Assembly: GCA_021397845.1 (NCBI GenBank) | Contig: CM038043.1 | Coordinates: forward strand, 28,271,501 to 28,335,500 | DNA from: Areca catechu | Lineage: Eukaryota > Streptophyta > Magnoliopsida > Arecales > Arecaceae | DNA length: 64,000 bases | Reading direction: 5' to 3' | Shown here: positions 1 to 12,522 of the stretch, in pieces | How positions within the stretch are numbered: the first letter of the stretch is position 1 | How the letters are laid out: every line of letters starts with the position of its first letter | Translations under genes and position numbers: made by a program | Notes under the pieces: model-generated | The model's database searches: none | Seen by the model: the letters and a program-made list of their open reading frames with translations, nothing else | What the model was told of the DNA's origin: nothing

Positions 1-1848
1 CTACTTGGAAAATGAACAAAAGGTGTTCGTTGCTCTTAGATCTATCTTTTTGGTAAAGGAGTTCCTTGGAGAAGGAGCTATAGCTTCTAAGATTGAACTT
101 GATGAAATTCAACCAATAGAAGAACCTACACACTCTAAGGACATCATAGAACCGGCTGTGATTGAATCACACCCAGAACCCATTAGGAGATCCGGTAGAA
201 TACCGCGTCACCCGGACAGATATTACGATTTCTTGGTCTGGACGGCGATCCCATTGAGCTCGATGAGAACAATGAGGATCCGATCACCTATATGGATGCT
301 CTTCAGAGATCTGACTCTGAGGCATGGCTTGGAGCCATGCGATTCGAAATGGAGTCCATGGAAATCAACAATGTTTGGACATTGGTTGATCCGCCTAAAG
401 GAATAAAATCCATCGGGTGTAAATGGATCTTCAAGAGAAAAAGGGGCGCAGATGGGAAGGTAGAGACCTATAAAGCCTGTCTGGTTGCCAAGGAGTATCG
501 TCAGTGATGTGGTATCGATTATGACGAGACTTTCTCCCCTGTGGCAATGCTCAAGTCCATTCGGATCATGCTTGCTTTAGCAGCATATTTTGATTACGAG
601 ATCTGGCAGATGGATGTCCGAACCACTTTCCTGAATGGGAAGCTGGAAGAAGAGGTGTATATGATACAGCCTGAAGGGTTCACATCCACAGATGAATCAA
701 AAGTATGCAAGTTGCAGAGGTCCATCTATGGACTCAAGCAAGCGTCTCGAAGTTGGAACTTACGGTTTGATAGGTGTATCAAATCGTATGGCTTCGTTAG
801 GAACGGAGAAGAACCGTGCATCTATAAATGGGTTAATGGTTCCGTGATTGTATTCCTAGTACTGTATGTTGATGACATTCTCTTAATCAGGAATGATGTC
901 GCAGCATTACAAGGAATAAAGGTCTGGTTATCATCTCAGTTCTCTATGGACTTGGGTGTAGCTTCTTACATTCTAGGTATGAAGATCTATAGAGATAGAT
1001 CTAAGAAGCTTTTGGGACTGTCCCAGTCTACGTACATTGACACTATGTTGAAACGGTTCAGCATGGAAAATTCCAAGAAAGGCTATCTTCCGATAGGTTC
1101 TGGAATTACTCTTTCCAAGAAGGATTGTGTAACAACTCCTGAGGAAAGAGAGCGCATGAGTAGAGTACCTTATGCTTCTGCAGTAGGCTCTATCATGTAT
1201 GCTATGACTTGTACTAGACCAGACGTGGCATACTGACTAAGAGTAGTGAGCAGATACCAGTCTGACCGAGGTGAGGCGCATTGGAAGGTGGTTAAGTCCA
1301 TCCTTAAGTATTTAAGAAATACTAAAGATCAATGGCTGATTTATGGAGAACCTGACTTGAAACTTGTGGGGTACTCTGACTCCAGTTTCCAGTCGGATAA
1401 AGATGATAGCAAGAGTGTGTCAGGGTTTGTATTTACCCTGAATGGAGGAGCGATCTGCTGGAAAAGTTCTAAGCAGGCAACTGTTGCAGACTCGGTATGC
1501 GAAGCAGAATACATTGCAGCATCAGATGCGGCAAAGGAAGCTGTCTGGTTACGGAAGTTCCTTGGAGAGCTAGGGGTGGCACCTTCCCTAGATGGTCCTA
1601 TTCCGGTGTACTGTGACAGCACTGGAGCCATTGCTCAAGCTAAGGAGCCAAAAGCTCATCACCGCAACAAACACATTCTGCGGTGCTACCACCTCGTACG
1701 AGAGATCGTGGAACGAGGCGACATCAATCTTCTGAAGATCGATGGAAAAGAAAATCTGGTCGACCCATTCACTAAAGCCCTCGGAAAAAAAGAGTTCGAC
1801 CATTGTAAATGGGAAATGGGTATTAGATACTCTTCTGATTGGCTTTAG
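1..1848 (+). pseudogene. Copia element M: 3' part of polyprotein (RT and RNase H)
   Basis: This is the C-terminal part of a Ty1/copia Gag-Pol polyprotein, which would reverse-transcribe element RNA in cytoplasmic particles. The start lies outside the window. Seen in order: the integrase-RT linker (RRSGRIPRHPDRYY), the RT start (CKWIFKRKRGADGKVETYKA), RT core motifs QMDVRTTFLNG, IYGLKQASRSW and the catalytic LYVDDILL near 860-885, then RNase H with GYSDSSFQSD, SVSGFVF, EAEYIAASDA and DPFTKAL. It is broken: a frame change at about 230-290, a TGA at about 505 and a TGA at 1234. A polypurine tract and 3' LTR follow directly, so this is the 3' end of a real but dead element. Family certain; lineage within copia not resolved. 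Confidence 0.95.
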
Positions 1849-1861
1849 TACAAGTGGGAGT

Positions 1862-4066
1862 TGTTGGGAATTGTGTCCCAAAGCCAATCGCCTGGGTTGT
1901 AGACAGTTGTGCTAAGTATTGTACTCTTTTTATGAATTAATAAAATAATATTTTTGGCAGCTCATCACATACTTAATTTCCCTGAAATGAACTCTTTCAG
2001 TGTGATGAAGTCCTTAGGACTACACTGACTTCGATACAGAGAGGATGTATCGAGTGGTCCTTAAATCCTGTTCACAACCAAAGGATATATTGTACTGGAC
2101 GGCAATATATCAAGTATAAGTTATTGTAGTTCACATCGTTTGGTTGTCCTCTTGACCAAATGAGTGTGGTGACACTGATGTGATCTGCAAGTAGGATATG
2201 TGATATCTTATTGAATGTGACTCCGTGCAGCCCCTTTCTGCCAAAGGGATATTCATGATTGGATATGGGTATATGTGTCCCTCTGACCTGAGGTCATCAC
2301 GGTAGCTTGCAAGCAACTCCCTGTGCTTTGGTGCCAGACTACCCGGATTTTTAATCCGGTGATGGAAGGTTTCTGGGACAGGCAAGTACTTATGGAGCAG
2401 TGATGGACCAAGATGGAATTGACCTGTCCAAACAGTTTGGATTGAATGTCTCGCAATATCTCAATTTAGCAAATCCTCGACCGGGGTAGTCCTAGTGAAG
2501 AGTCACTGGGCTTGCGAGGTTGAGACACGTAGTAGACTGACTCTGTCTGGGTTGGCAGCCCAATCTCAGTCGTCCTGAGCATTAGAGGTCAAAGGGATGA
2601 ATTATACGGTAACCATATGCCAGAGGTTCGATAGTTTGCTCCTGCATCTTCGACCTATCCAGACGCCGGGACCCATTGCTAGATGGTTTCCTGTGCTGGT
2701 ACTAGAAATTGTTCTAGTGCTATCGTTTAGGTTCGAACCTATGAGGTCACACGCCACAGAGGATAACTCTCTGATTCGGATACCGATTACGATTGGGAAT
2801 CGTCTTGGTTTTATGGTCACAGTATTTTTTGAGCACTCTTTTCCTTGTCTTGCCCTTGTCTGTGTCAACCAGAAATTGTTCCGGGTTGACCAGCACTGCG
2901 CCAGGATTTTTCTGAATCAGTTTTGAACTGATTCGGAGTTCGTTTTGGCCTCCAATTGGTTGTAAACCAATTGAACCAATATTATTGTGCTTGAACCAGG
3001 TTCAATTAGATTGAACCACCGTTGGTTAATTGAACCAATGGGTTGGTTTAAAAGGCTTGGACCGATTATTTGAACCGGTGGATTCGTTTCCACGATTTTC
3101 TTTTACTCCTTGGACCGTTTACATGGTCATTTATTTTGTGGAAGGCCAAATGAATGCAATGAAAATTTCCAAAACGCTGGCGTCTCTTCCCTTCTCCTCC
3201 ACCCGCTACTATAATGGCTTTAATCCCTCCTTTAATGGCTATTTAATAGGTTAACTGCTGCTGCCTCTTGGCCTCTCATCGCTCCACCTCCCTCTCCCTG
3301 CTGCAGCCTTTTTATACAAACCATCCCTCCCCTGTTTGGTCGCGAGTTAAAGTTTAAAACGAAAGAAAAATTTCTCTTCACCGTAAGAGAGGCTTAAAGA
3401 GAGAGAGATTTGGGCATTCTTTGAGAGGCTTAAGGAGAGAACATTTGGGGCTGGGTTTAGGAGCTTTAGAGGGAGAGAAACAAGACATTAACCCATTGTT
3501 TTGAAGTGCTCAAGTTCTGCCCAGTGCTGCAGAATTCTGTGACCGTGAAGTCCTCTTCCGGTGGCTAGCACCGAGCGTGGAGGCGGATCCGAGAGCCCCG
3601 GGCATGTCTCCCCTCTAGAGGGAGTACCTTTCTAATCCTAGGATCAAACCACGCGAGCCGGGATCGCTCCAGCTGCTCCGAAACGAAGGCCAAAGTCTGC
3701 TGCCCAGTTCTGCTGCAGAAATTGGCAGCAGACTTTGGTGATTTATTTTAATTTTTTGACTTAGATTTGATTATAGTAATCAGTGGCAAATCGAAGAAGA
3801 CTTGTCCAAGTTGCTGCTGCTCAAATTTGGAAGCAAACGGAGGTCCGGAAGGCGGTGTTCCGATGACATTTTGCAAGCCAAAAATAGAGTACCAAGGAGG
3901 AAGACGACTGGAATAACTTTATTCCAGTTATTCCAGTCTATTCCAGGTTTATTCCAGAGTTATTCCAGGTAAATAAAAGGTATGGAAAATTATTTTTTAA
4001 TCATGCATGGATAGATTAAATTGTTAAATATTTTATAAATATTTTATATGATTATACATGCCTAAA
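1862..4066 (+). mobile_element. 3' LTR of copia element M (right end uncertain)
   Basis: The LTR opens with TGTTGGGAATTG right after a purine-rich tract (CAAGTGGGAG, 1851-1860), as expected downstream of a copia pol. It holds no gene. The stretch 1862-4066 includes an AT-rich block near 1920-1960 and TATA-like sites near 3310 (TTTTTATACAAACC) and 3240 (ATTTAATAGG). The 3' end cannot be placed exactly because a reversed LTR (E1) abuts it and no CA end with primer site is visible. Short ORFs here look like noise. Confidence 0.75.
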
Positions 4067-6732
4067 TGCAACTAGATTTAGATTAGTTCCTGGCGGAGCA
4101 GATACCCGCTACGTGAATTTTAAATATTATTTTAAAATCCAATCTGCTCCCGTAGATGTTTGCATGCCTAATATAGGATCTTGTAAAACCATCTGCATAG
4201 TTTACTTTATAGAAAACCCTAATTCCCAGGATCCCCTTGGGCAATTACAACTAATGAATCCTAAAATAAAGTCAATTAACATACCTGGATCACTAAATCC
4301 AATCTTTTCCACGAGGCTCACAAGTGCAAGCCCTCCAATGGTGATCCACATGAGACTTGAACCAAGGAAGAATCTCTACCAGGGTTGCTTGCTTCAATAG
4401 GACTCTTAGGACAGCCTTTGGACCTTTGACCACTGTAGGACACCCTGTTCTACTGTAGGGCTCTCTAGACACTCTCCTAAGGCACTCTTGGCTTTAGAAC
4501 AATCCTCCACTAGGACCCCTTAGGCTTATGTCCTAAAACAAAGCCTTGTCCTAAAAGATAAGACCTTGTGTTAACAAGACAAGTCTTGTCTTAAAAGAAG
4601 GAGGGAGGGAGACAATAGAAAGAGGCACTCAGATAACTCTCGAGAAAATGGACTTATGTTTCTGATGACCAAAAATCTAAAGTCTTATTTCACCGTACCC
4701 CCTTTATATAGATTCAGATGGGGCATGAAAAGTATCCCGACTCCTTATCAGATATGACTCTTCATGTCTGATAAGGCTCTTCATGCTTCAAAGTCTTATT
4801 TGTTATTCTTTCCTTTTCCAGAGCAGTTCCCCATATGCCATGTGGCATATACTGGTTATGAAGAATGGAAGGAGGCATCCTTTCAATCTTGAAGTGTGTG
4901 GAATAGGTGGAGTCCTAAGGGCAGAAGGACTCTGCCTCATAATAGTAAGCGCACAGATGTAGAGAAGCGACTTTTCATCTGCGCGCCAATATTTCTTTCT
5001 GCTTTAACGCCGCCCCTTCCACTTCTTTGATTGGCCAATTCTCTCCAAGAGGTGTGGGGATAAAGTGAAGAGGCGCCACTTTGATGATGCTCCCAGAGTC
5101 TCATCTGCAGAAGGACTAAGAGTCCTTCTGCGCGCGCCATACTTCTCCCAGGTGCGCCAAAAGGGTGCCACTTTCCTTTCCCACTTCTCTCTCCACACAA
5201 AGCAGCATATATTGATCAGTGAAATATATGCAATATGGGTGTCATTGGAAAGAGCATTAAATAAGCTTTCTGACCATATAATTTATTTTCAAATCAGAGG
5301 TCTATAGCTCATTCTGTGCCTTTTTGAGGTTAAGGTATCATTTAGGTACCAAGAGTCCCATGCCATTGGGACTCTTCATATATGGCACCTAAAATGCCCT
5401 TAAGCCCAAATTAAAATCAGATCAAGCTCTGATTTGGCTAGCCCTACTTAGGACTCAACCTAATTTAGGTCTCCCATAATTAGGTTAGCCCAATTAGCAA
5501 GCAATCGAATCCAATCCAATTGGGTTAGGAATTAGGTTAGCCTACATATGCTAGTTTGTAATCCGGCTAACCAATGAGGATCCTATGACCCTAATTAAAT
5601 CATGAATGACTTCCTTGGCCAAGTCTCTATTGTGTGTGACCCATTGGGTTCCACATTTAGCTAGCAGTAGGTTTAGGTTTGAGCCGATTCGATCCGATCG
5701 AACCCGATTGACCTAATTAGGTCAAATTGGCTCACCAATTGTCCAATTCGAATCACACATCGAATTGACTCATGAAACCAAATCAATTGGTTCATGAAAA
5801 CTTACAAGACAAGATTGACATCTAGCAACATGTCATTCCTACCCGGAAGATGAGGAATTTGGTAGAAAATATCAAAATATCCTTCAGTAGTAAGTTACCG
5901 TGCAATTCAATCTTTCGATCTCCCATTATCCCGATTAAGTGATAGGTATGGATAGATGTCAATCCCTAACACTTAATCATATCGAGTCTCAGCTCGATCA
6001 TGAGGACTTAGCTGATGACTGATTAGATTCCATTAATCTCATCCTGCTTTGATCAAAGGCTCCTTGAGTCTCTCATCGAAGAGATTACATGGGATAATAA
6101 TTCCTCTTACTAGGAATGATCGATTCCTTGTTGGTCCACTCACATCCTTCGTACACCTTCCACCATACCCAGAACACCCCGTACATGTCGCAATGCCATG
6201 AATGAGTATGAACCAAAGTATGGCTTAGTGTGCACAAGGAACCATGGTGACCTCAGGTCTAAAGATCACATGCACAACTTCTAATCTGGGATCTATCTTT
6301 TGACAGGTAGTAAGACTTCCATAAGATAGTCCCGGTGTGAATCAATTCTAGTGTACTCATACTCTGATGAGCACCCTTATCCTTGTATTAGTGTCTCTAC
6401 ACAAGTGGTTGTGAGATCAACCACCCTCATCAACTGAGCATACATAGGATAAGCTAGTCTTTCCAGATTCATCGATCCCCGAATCGATGGTCCAACGACT
6501 AGGAACATTCTAGATTAAGATTTATAGGAATTAGGTCTCATTGTTATTTTATCATAACCCTAATTCCATTGCCCTATTCTATGGGGTTCATCATAATCGT
6601 CAGAAACATGATACAACAGTATATGATGAATCACATGCCTTTATTAATATGAAAATATGTCATACATGAGTTGGAAGTTTACAAAAAGGCCCTCATAATG
6701 ATTGGCTCTTAGGGCACTTTTCTATCAAGACA
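4067..6732 (-). mobile_element. Reversed copia LTR E1 (solo LTR or LTR fragment)
   Basis: The reverse complement of this stretch follows the E2 LTR (59583-62033) along its whole length. Examples are GGTACCAAGAGTCCCATGCC at about 5346, which is the complement of the E2 block at about 60970; the block around GTCCTAAAACAAAG at about 4530; and the first bases at the right end (complement of TGTCTTGATAGAAAAG). The minus-strand TATA box is in CTTTATATAG at about 4691. No primer site lies beyond the left end and no polypurine tract beyond the right end, so this is not a terminal LTR of an adjoining body. A target duplication could not be found, and the left end is approximate (±100). Confidence 0.8.
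4096..4151. repeat. Imperfect hairpin near the M/E1 junction
   Basis: GGAGCAGAT on the left faces ATCTGCTCC on the right, with an inner AATTTTAAA/TTTAAAAT pair. The arms look like LTR tail sequences brought together head to head where two LTRs of opposite orientation meet. Confidence 0.5.
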
Positions 6733-6795
6733 TATATCCACGTTTTATAAGCTTTTATCTACGTATTTTCTACGTGTGTGTAGCTCAGTTTTTTT

Positions 6796-8198
6796 GTAGT
6801 GTTGGTTGCAATGAATGCTAAGACCAAGGAGTCTTGCTTATTATGGCATAGCAGATTAGGTCATGCTAGCATGCATACGATTGCCAAATTGATTTCCAAA
6901 AATCATGTTAGAGGCATGCCAAAGTTTAAAGTTGATTTTGATCATGTTTGTGATGCATGCCAAATGTGTAAACAAACTAGGGGGAGATTTAAATCCAAAA
7001 ATATGATTTCAACTTCAGGACCTTTAGAACTACTTCACATGGATTTATTTGGACCAACTAGGACCACAAGCCTAGGAGGTATGAAATATGCCCTTGTGAT
7101 TATAGATGATTTTTTCATATTTACAAGGATTTTGTTTATAGCGCACAAAGATGAAACTTTCAAAATGTTTAGGAAATTTCACAAAAAGGTTTCAAATCAG
7201 AAATATCTTTCTACAATTTCAATTAGGAGTGATCACGGGACTGAATTTGAAAATCAATTCTTTGATGAATATTGTACTGAGCACGACATTGATCACAACT
7301 TCTCCACTCTTAGAACACCAGAACAAAATGGTGTTGTATAGAGAAAGAATAGAATTTTGGAAGAAATGGCCCGAACAATGTTGTGTGAAGGTAGACTTCC
7401 AAGGTACTTTTGGGCAGAAGTTGTAAACACTACCTGTTATATTTTAAACCGTATTTTGATCCATCCTATTTTGAAGAAAACCCCCTATGAACTTTGGAAT
7501 GAGAAGAAACCCAATATAAATTATTTTCATGTATTTAGATGCAAATGCTTTGTGTTTAATAATGATAAGGATAATCTAGGGAAGTTTGATTCTAAATCTG
7601 ATGAAGCTATTTTCCTTGGTTATTCACTTCATAGCAAAGCATATAGGGTTTTTAATAAAAAGACTCTTACTGTTGAAGAGTCAATGCATGTCATTTTCGA
7701 TGAAGCTAACCCATCACCATCTAGAAAAGATGAGTATATTGATAATGATGTAGGTACCATTCAAAAAGAAATGGAAGACATGAGTATTCAAGATAGACCA
7801 GTTGAAGAAGGAGAAGAAACGGTAAGTAAGGATCATACCGATCTACCAACCGAATGAAGGTACGCTACTTCCCATCCTAAAGAATTAATTATTGGTGATC
7901 CTTCTCAAGGTATAAGGACTAGGTTTGCACATAGGACTGCACATAATTACCTAGCCTTTGTATCTCAAATAGAGCCTCACACCTTAGAAGAAGCAGAAAA
8001 TGACCCAAACTGGATATTAGCCATGCATGAAGAACTGAACTAGTTTGAAAGAAACAAGGTTTGGACACTAGTTGATAGACCTAAAGACCATCCAATTATA
8101 GGAACCAAATGGGTCTATAGAAACAAATTAGATGAACAAGGAAATATCATTAGAAACAAAGCTAGATTAGTGGCAAAGGGATATAGTCAAGAAGAAGG
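6796..8198 (+). pseudogene. Element D: integrase and start of RT
   Basis: This part would insert copia cDNA into the genome. The zinc-binding gag-pre-integrase pattern is present (CLLWHSRLGHASMHTIAKL, then CDACQMCKQ). The DDE core shows D in LHMDLFGPT, D in IRSDHGTEF, and E in TPEQNGVV followed by RKNR. Next come the GKFDSKSDEAIFLGYS region, the linker, and the RT start WVYRNKLDEQGNIIRNKARL. In-frame stops occur at about 7339 (just after the catalytic NGVV), 7855 and 8041. The frame is cut after GYSQEE by element A and continues at 27294. Compared with element F, this copy keeps the integrase core that F has lost. Confidence 0.95.
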
Positions 8199-9795
8199 TG
8201 ATGCAGAAAAAAGAAGGATGAGGGAGATGCTATGATGCTAGCACGGATGATGCAAATTTGATTATATATTTTTTTTTAGGGTTTTATCTTTGGTTCCCGA
8301 TTGCAAGCAAAGAGAACCTAGAAAAACTGAAAGAAAAGAAATCTACGCTAGCAGATCAATCCCTAAATAATGATAGACCAGGACCCCGAGATTAAGGAAC
8401 CTCGGGATTAGGACTAGCTTGATACAATCAATACCTACCTAGGAGATAGGGATGCAAACCTTTTAACACTCTGATGCTCTTGGTGCAGAGATCGCTCAAC
8501 CTTGACGGATATGACCTGGATATCTGAGCTGTCGAACCCGCGGATAGGCTGGCTTTCGATCGGGTGGTCACAGTGGCAAAGCAAACCTTCTCTGATGGTC
8601 GTGGCACCAAGGGGACCTGTAGGCAAACAAAGAGGATTAGTTTCTTTTTTTTTTTAGATGATGGAAAGGTGGAAAGAAAAACAAAGGAAAGGGTTGAGGA
8701 GATGGGGTTCGGATGATGGTGTCGGTGACGATAACTTGGGGCCTCACACCCCGCGACATCCCGGAAGGACGAAGGAATGTGGCCTCTCACCACGCGACAT
8801 CTCGGAGGACGAAGGAAGCTCTCACTCAACCTAGCCTAAGAGACAAGGATTGAAGAAGAGGATGGAACACACAAGCTTTCTTTCATTAATCATCAATTAT
8901 CCTTTACAAGAGGGGTTTGGGTCTTTTAAATAGGCACCCAAGAGCACTTTGAAATTTAAACTACCCCATTACACTTGGCGCCCAAAATTTGGAGGAGAAC
9001 TTCTTTCTTTGCTTGCTTGGTTTTGGTAGAAAACATGAAGTAAGGCTAGCTTGGAGGGATTTGCCCCACTTTAACTTTTCTTGGCTTGATTCAAGGCTGA
9101 CCAAATGGGAATAATCCTAGGCATGGCATGATTGGAGGCTTGGAGAGGGGGATTGGTCTTTGACCTTCCTTCCTTGCATGGCTTATTTTGGTAGAAGGCT
9201 TGGATTGAGGCTTGATGTCTTCACCATGCCTTTTTGCTTAACTTCTTTATGGAAGAAGGCTTGAGTGGAGGCATGCATCAAGGGATTTGAAACTTCTTTC
9301 CACTTGGAGAATGGAGGATGCCTTTCTTGCTTGACTTCTTTATGGAAGGAGTCTTGAGTGGAGGCATGCATCAACGGATTTGAAACTTCTTTCCATGACC
9401 GCCCATCCTAGATTGGAAGAGAGCTTGAAGAGGGGAGGGGAAGGGGGCATGGATCATGTGAGTGGTCCCCTTTCTTGGGCGCCCAAAACAAACCACATGT
9501 CATCACCTCAGTGGGCCACATAAATAGATAAGGTGGGCCCTGAGCTGACATGTCTCCTTGCCTTTGTTAGGCTTAAAAGAGACTTAACTTTTGAACCACT
9601 AAAGACTTTATGGGCTTAGACTCGGCCCGACTTATTACAAGACTCAGCTCGACCCGATGGGTCGAGGTACAGACTCCATTTAAGCAAATAAACTAGAGGC
9701 TGACAGCCTTATTACAGGACTCGATAAACACAGAACCCTAATCAGAGATCCCCGGAAGTTTGAAGGGCTCAAGTCAAATCCTAATGCCCACATCA
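8199..9795 (-). repeat. Element A 3' LTR
   Basis: It matches 25648-27293 base for base over long stretches. On the + strand it begins TGATGC and ends GCCCACATCA, so the LTR has TGATG...CATCA ends on its own strand. A short tandem block near 8735-8815 (CGACATCCCGGAAGGACGAA and a second unit) has one unit fewer than the right LTR. It contains the 157-nt exon-like module at 8460-8616. Confidence 0.93.
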
Positions 9796-10260
9796 ATTCT
9801 CCCGGGATGGGAGAAACTCGACCCTATCGAGTGGAGGTTGATTTAGCTTTGGTACTTCTTCAGTGGGTTGATGCATGGCCGGTCCTCCTGGGTGATCCAT
9901 GAATCATTAGATTTGGGTCGGCCTTGCTAACGGACCAAGAAATCTGAAAGTCGTTGTCCTGGGCTGCGGTAGCTCGACCATCCAGGACACGCTCGATCCG
10001 TACTCCTTACTCAGGTCAAATTGGAAGTGGACACTTGGGTCAGGTTTTCTCTACAAAAAGGATTAGGCTCAAATCACTTGCTAGGTGGTTTGCTGGTTCC
10101 CTATACTCAACTAGGTGCAAGATATTAAGAGTCGAGCTAATGTCCCAAATCAGGGTATTAGGGTCACTCTCCTATCACTCTAAGGGACCAATTCAGCGAG
10201 AATAAAAACTTCTTTATTATTTCAGAATCCCCAATTCTCTACTTAGCTTGCTTTCAGGAT
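9796..10260 (-). pseudogene. Element A: integrase C-terminus and chromodomain remnant
   Basis: Reading the - strand toward the LTR, I find LVEYREPA, then RIERVLDGRA, and a damaged chromodomain core (FLVR, DDSW-like NDSWI, QEDRPCINPL). In chromoviruses this domain at the end of integrase steers insertion toward marked chromatin. Many stops and frameshifts break it, and no integrase catalytic core lies upstream. It lines up with the better-preserved copies in C (21900-22140) and B (11880-12110). Confidence 0.75.
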
Positions 10261-10397
10261 CGACCAAACTTTAACTATTTAAATTAATTTTCGTGTCCCT
10301 AGTATGCAATGTAAGTGATCATGCGTATTCTGAGACTTAACTAGACACAAAAGTAATCTAAACTAGGTATTCCTAGTAAGAGGAATTTATTGGGTCC

Positions 10398-10402
10398 TAG
10401 GG
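10398..10402. repeat. Target duplication TAGGG of element B (left copy)
   Basis: TAGGG at 10398-10402 is repeated at 16715-16719, directly outside the two LTRs of element B. Confidence 0.95.
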
Positions 10403-11855
10403 TGATGGGGGACTAATATGCATGCAATTCTTTTTGTATGTTTTACATGTTGAGTTAGGTGATTAATTCCCGAATTTTAGATCAAAATTATTTGTAGAGA
10501 ATTTTTATGAATTTTTGAAGATCAGCATGCAGATTAGGACCTAGAAAAGTAGCAAAGAAGGACCGCCAGGGCTGAGAAGCCTCGGTTAGGGCAAGTTCTC
10601 CTACAATAAAACTACTGGAGGTAGAGGGGTGTACTTGACAATGTCTGTGAAGATCGCAGCGAAGGGGTCTCTCGTTCCTCGACGGATGCGGCCTGGAAAA
10701 CTGAGCCAATGACCCGCGGATACCCGGCTTTCTGCTCGGTGGTCCGATTGAGGCTTGGCTGGAGTCGTTGGATTCGTAGGAACTTGGGGACTTGCAAACG
10801 ACCTGTCAGGGGTTAGAAAACTCACAAAGGAACAAGAAAACAAAGGGAAAACAGCAATGGAAGGCTTCTTTTGGAGTGGGCATCCAGGGATCTGAGAGGC
10901 TTGTTGGCAGCAGGAAGATGATTGCAGCACTGGGAAGAAAAACTCTCACAAACCCATTTATGCACACAGCAGGGTATCACACAACTCAATAGAAGAACTC
11001 AAGGTTTTAATTCATATCAAAAACTCTCCCTTCATGCAAGAGGCTAGGGTCCCTTAAATAGACCCTTAACCTTGGGCTCCAAGTAAGGGCACATTAGTCT
11101 TTACATGATAATCCTTTTCCCTCTCAAATCCTAGCTAGAAAATAAGGAAACATTAGGTAGAAAAATCCCTAAAAATTCTCTTGACTTGGCCAACACTCCA
11201 AGGACACCTAGGGGGCGTGTTGGGCTTCTAAGAGTAGCAAGGGGCCGGCCCAAAGGGGCCCGGGTGCATGGGTTTGGGCCTTGGAAGCTGGGGTGGCCTA
11301 GTAGCCAGGTAGCAGGAATATTCCCTGGTATCTTGCTTCTTAGGGGCTTGGGCTTGGCACCTGGGCTTGATTTCTTTGGGCAAGGATGCAGATGGATGTC
11401 TAAAATCATGGATGCCTTGGTCTATGAATATATTTTGGCATCTGGAAGGAAATCTGGGCATCTGGAGGGCATCTGCAAGGAATCAAGGTTCCTGATTTTC
11501 CTCCTGGGGACTTCAAATCTTCAAGCTGGGTTGGACTTGGGCTAAACTTCCATGTCTTCAATATGGTTGGACTTGGTCTTTACTTGTATGATGTGGTCTT
11601 GAGTCTTCAGTATGCTTGGATAGGACTCAAAAAAATAAAATTAGCTTAGCATGAGCTGACCAGCATTGGACTGAACTAGCTCAACATGAGCTGACTAATA
11701 CAGAACTGAAATAACAACTCAAAAAACTCAAATAACAACTAAAATGGACTCAGATGAGCTAAGCCCTTATTACAGATGGACTCATAAATTATTGATCAAT
11801 TTATAGAGGGTTGAAAAGCCTCTGTCTTATTCTGGTGCCTCCGGTGTCCCCACCA
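10403..11855 (-). repeat. Element B 3' LTR
   Basis: 1453 bp, + strand ends TGATGGGG and CCCCACCA, nearly identical to 15261-16714. A purine tract on the - strand (GGAGAAT) adjoins its inner end. It carries the exon-like module at 10635-10791, here with the upstream acceptor dinucleotide mutated to AA. Confidence 0.93.
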
Positions 11856-11869
11856 ATTCTCCAGGGGTG

Positions 11870-12452
11870 GGAGGAACTCGACCCTGTCGAGTGAAGATCA
11901 GATTGGCTCACATATCTCTCGAGAAGGTCTGGGTTGAGGCATTGCAAGTCCTCTCGAGAAATCCATGAATCGTCCGACTCTGGCCGGCCTTGCCATCGGA
12001 CCAGGAAGCGTTGATAGTCATGGCCCTGGGTCGTGATGGCTTGATCGTCCAGGATACGCTCGATCCGTTCTCCTCTCTCAGGCTAATTTGTTAGTGGACA
12101 CTTTGGGTTAAGGTCACTCACAATGAAAAGAAATAGGTCCAAAGGTCTCACTAGGTATCGATGCCGGTTCCCTATACTCAACCAGGTCTATAATATTGAA
12201 GGTAGAACTAATGCCCATATCCGAAGGCAAGTCTAGCACATAGACATTTGATCCAATCCTTCTCTATCACTTTAAAAGGTCCGGCTCTACGAGCATGAAG
12301 CTTCTTTTAAGCCTAAGCCTAACCAAGATAGAATCCACTACATCAAATTCTTTGATCCATCTTCGGGAATTAGCCAGTTTGTTTAAAATTAGTGTAGGTG
12401 GTGAACATGCTGGGCACATGCAAACTCCTAACAAATGATTCAAAGGACTCAA
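11870..12452 (-). pseudogene. Element B: integrase C-terminus (GPY/F) and chromodomain remnant
   Basis: On the - strand the order is VRLRLKRSF, then (after a frameshift) the GPY/F-type motif ARRAGPFKV, then ISSTFNI, LVEYREPA, and a chromodomain with RIERILDDQA, YQRFLVRWQG, SDDSWI and EDLQCLNPDL. This is the tail of a Tekay/Del-like chromovirus integrase. Nothing of the HHCC or DDE regions precedes it: the gag-like ORF ends only about 70 bp upstream at 12523. The same truncated arrangement in A and C shows that the deletion was inherited rather than private to this copy. Confidence 0.88.
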
Positions 12453-12522
12453 ACTAACACCTAATACACTCGACTTTGCATTCCTATCGAAGGAAATTTA
12501 TTAGACTTTTATGGGCCTAAAC

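Noticed and set aside
11186..11545. Open frames in the B and C LTRs (11186-11545, 16192-16404, 17080-17358, 22471-22749) with similar peptides
   Set aside because: They repeat because the LTRs are copies of one another. They lie in LTR sequence, lack homology to known proteins, and both strands are open at once.
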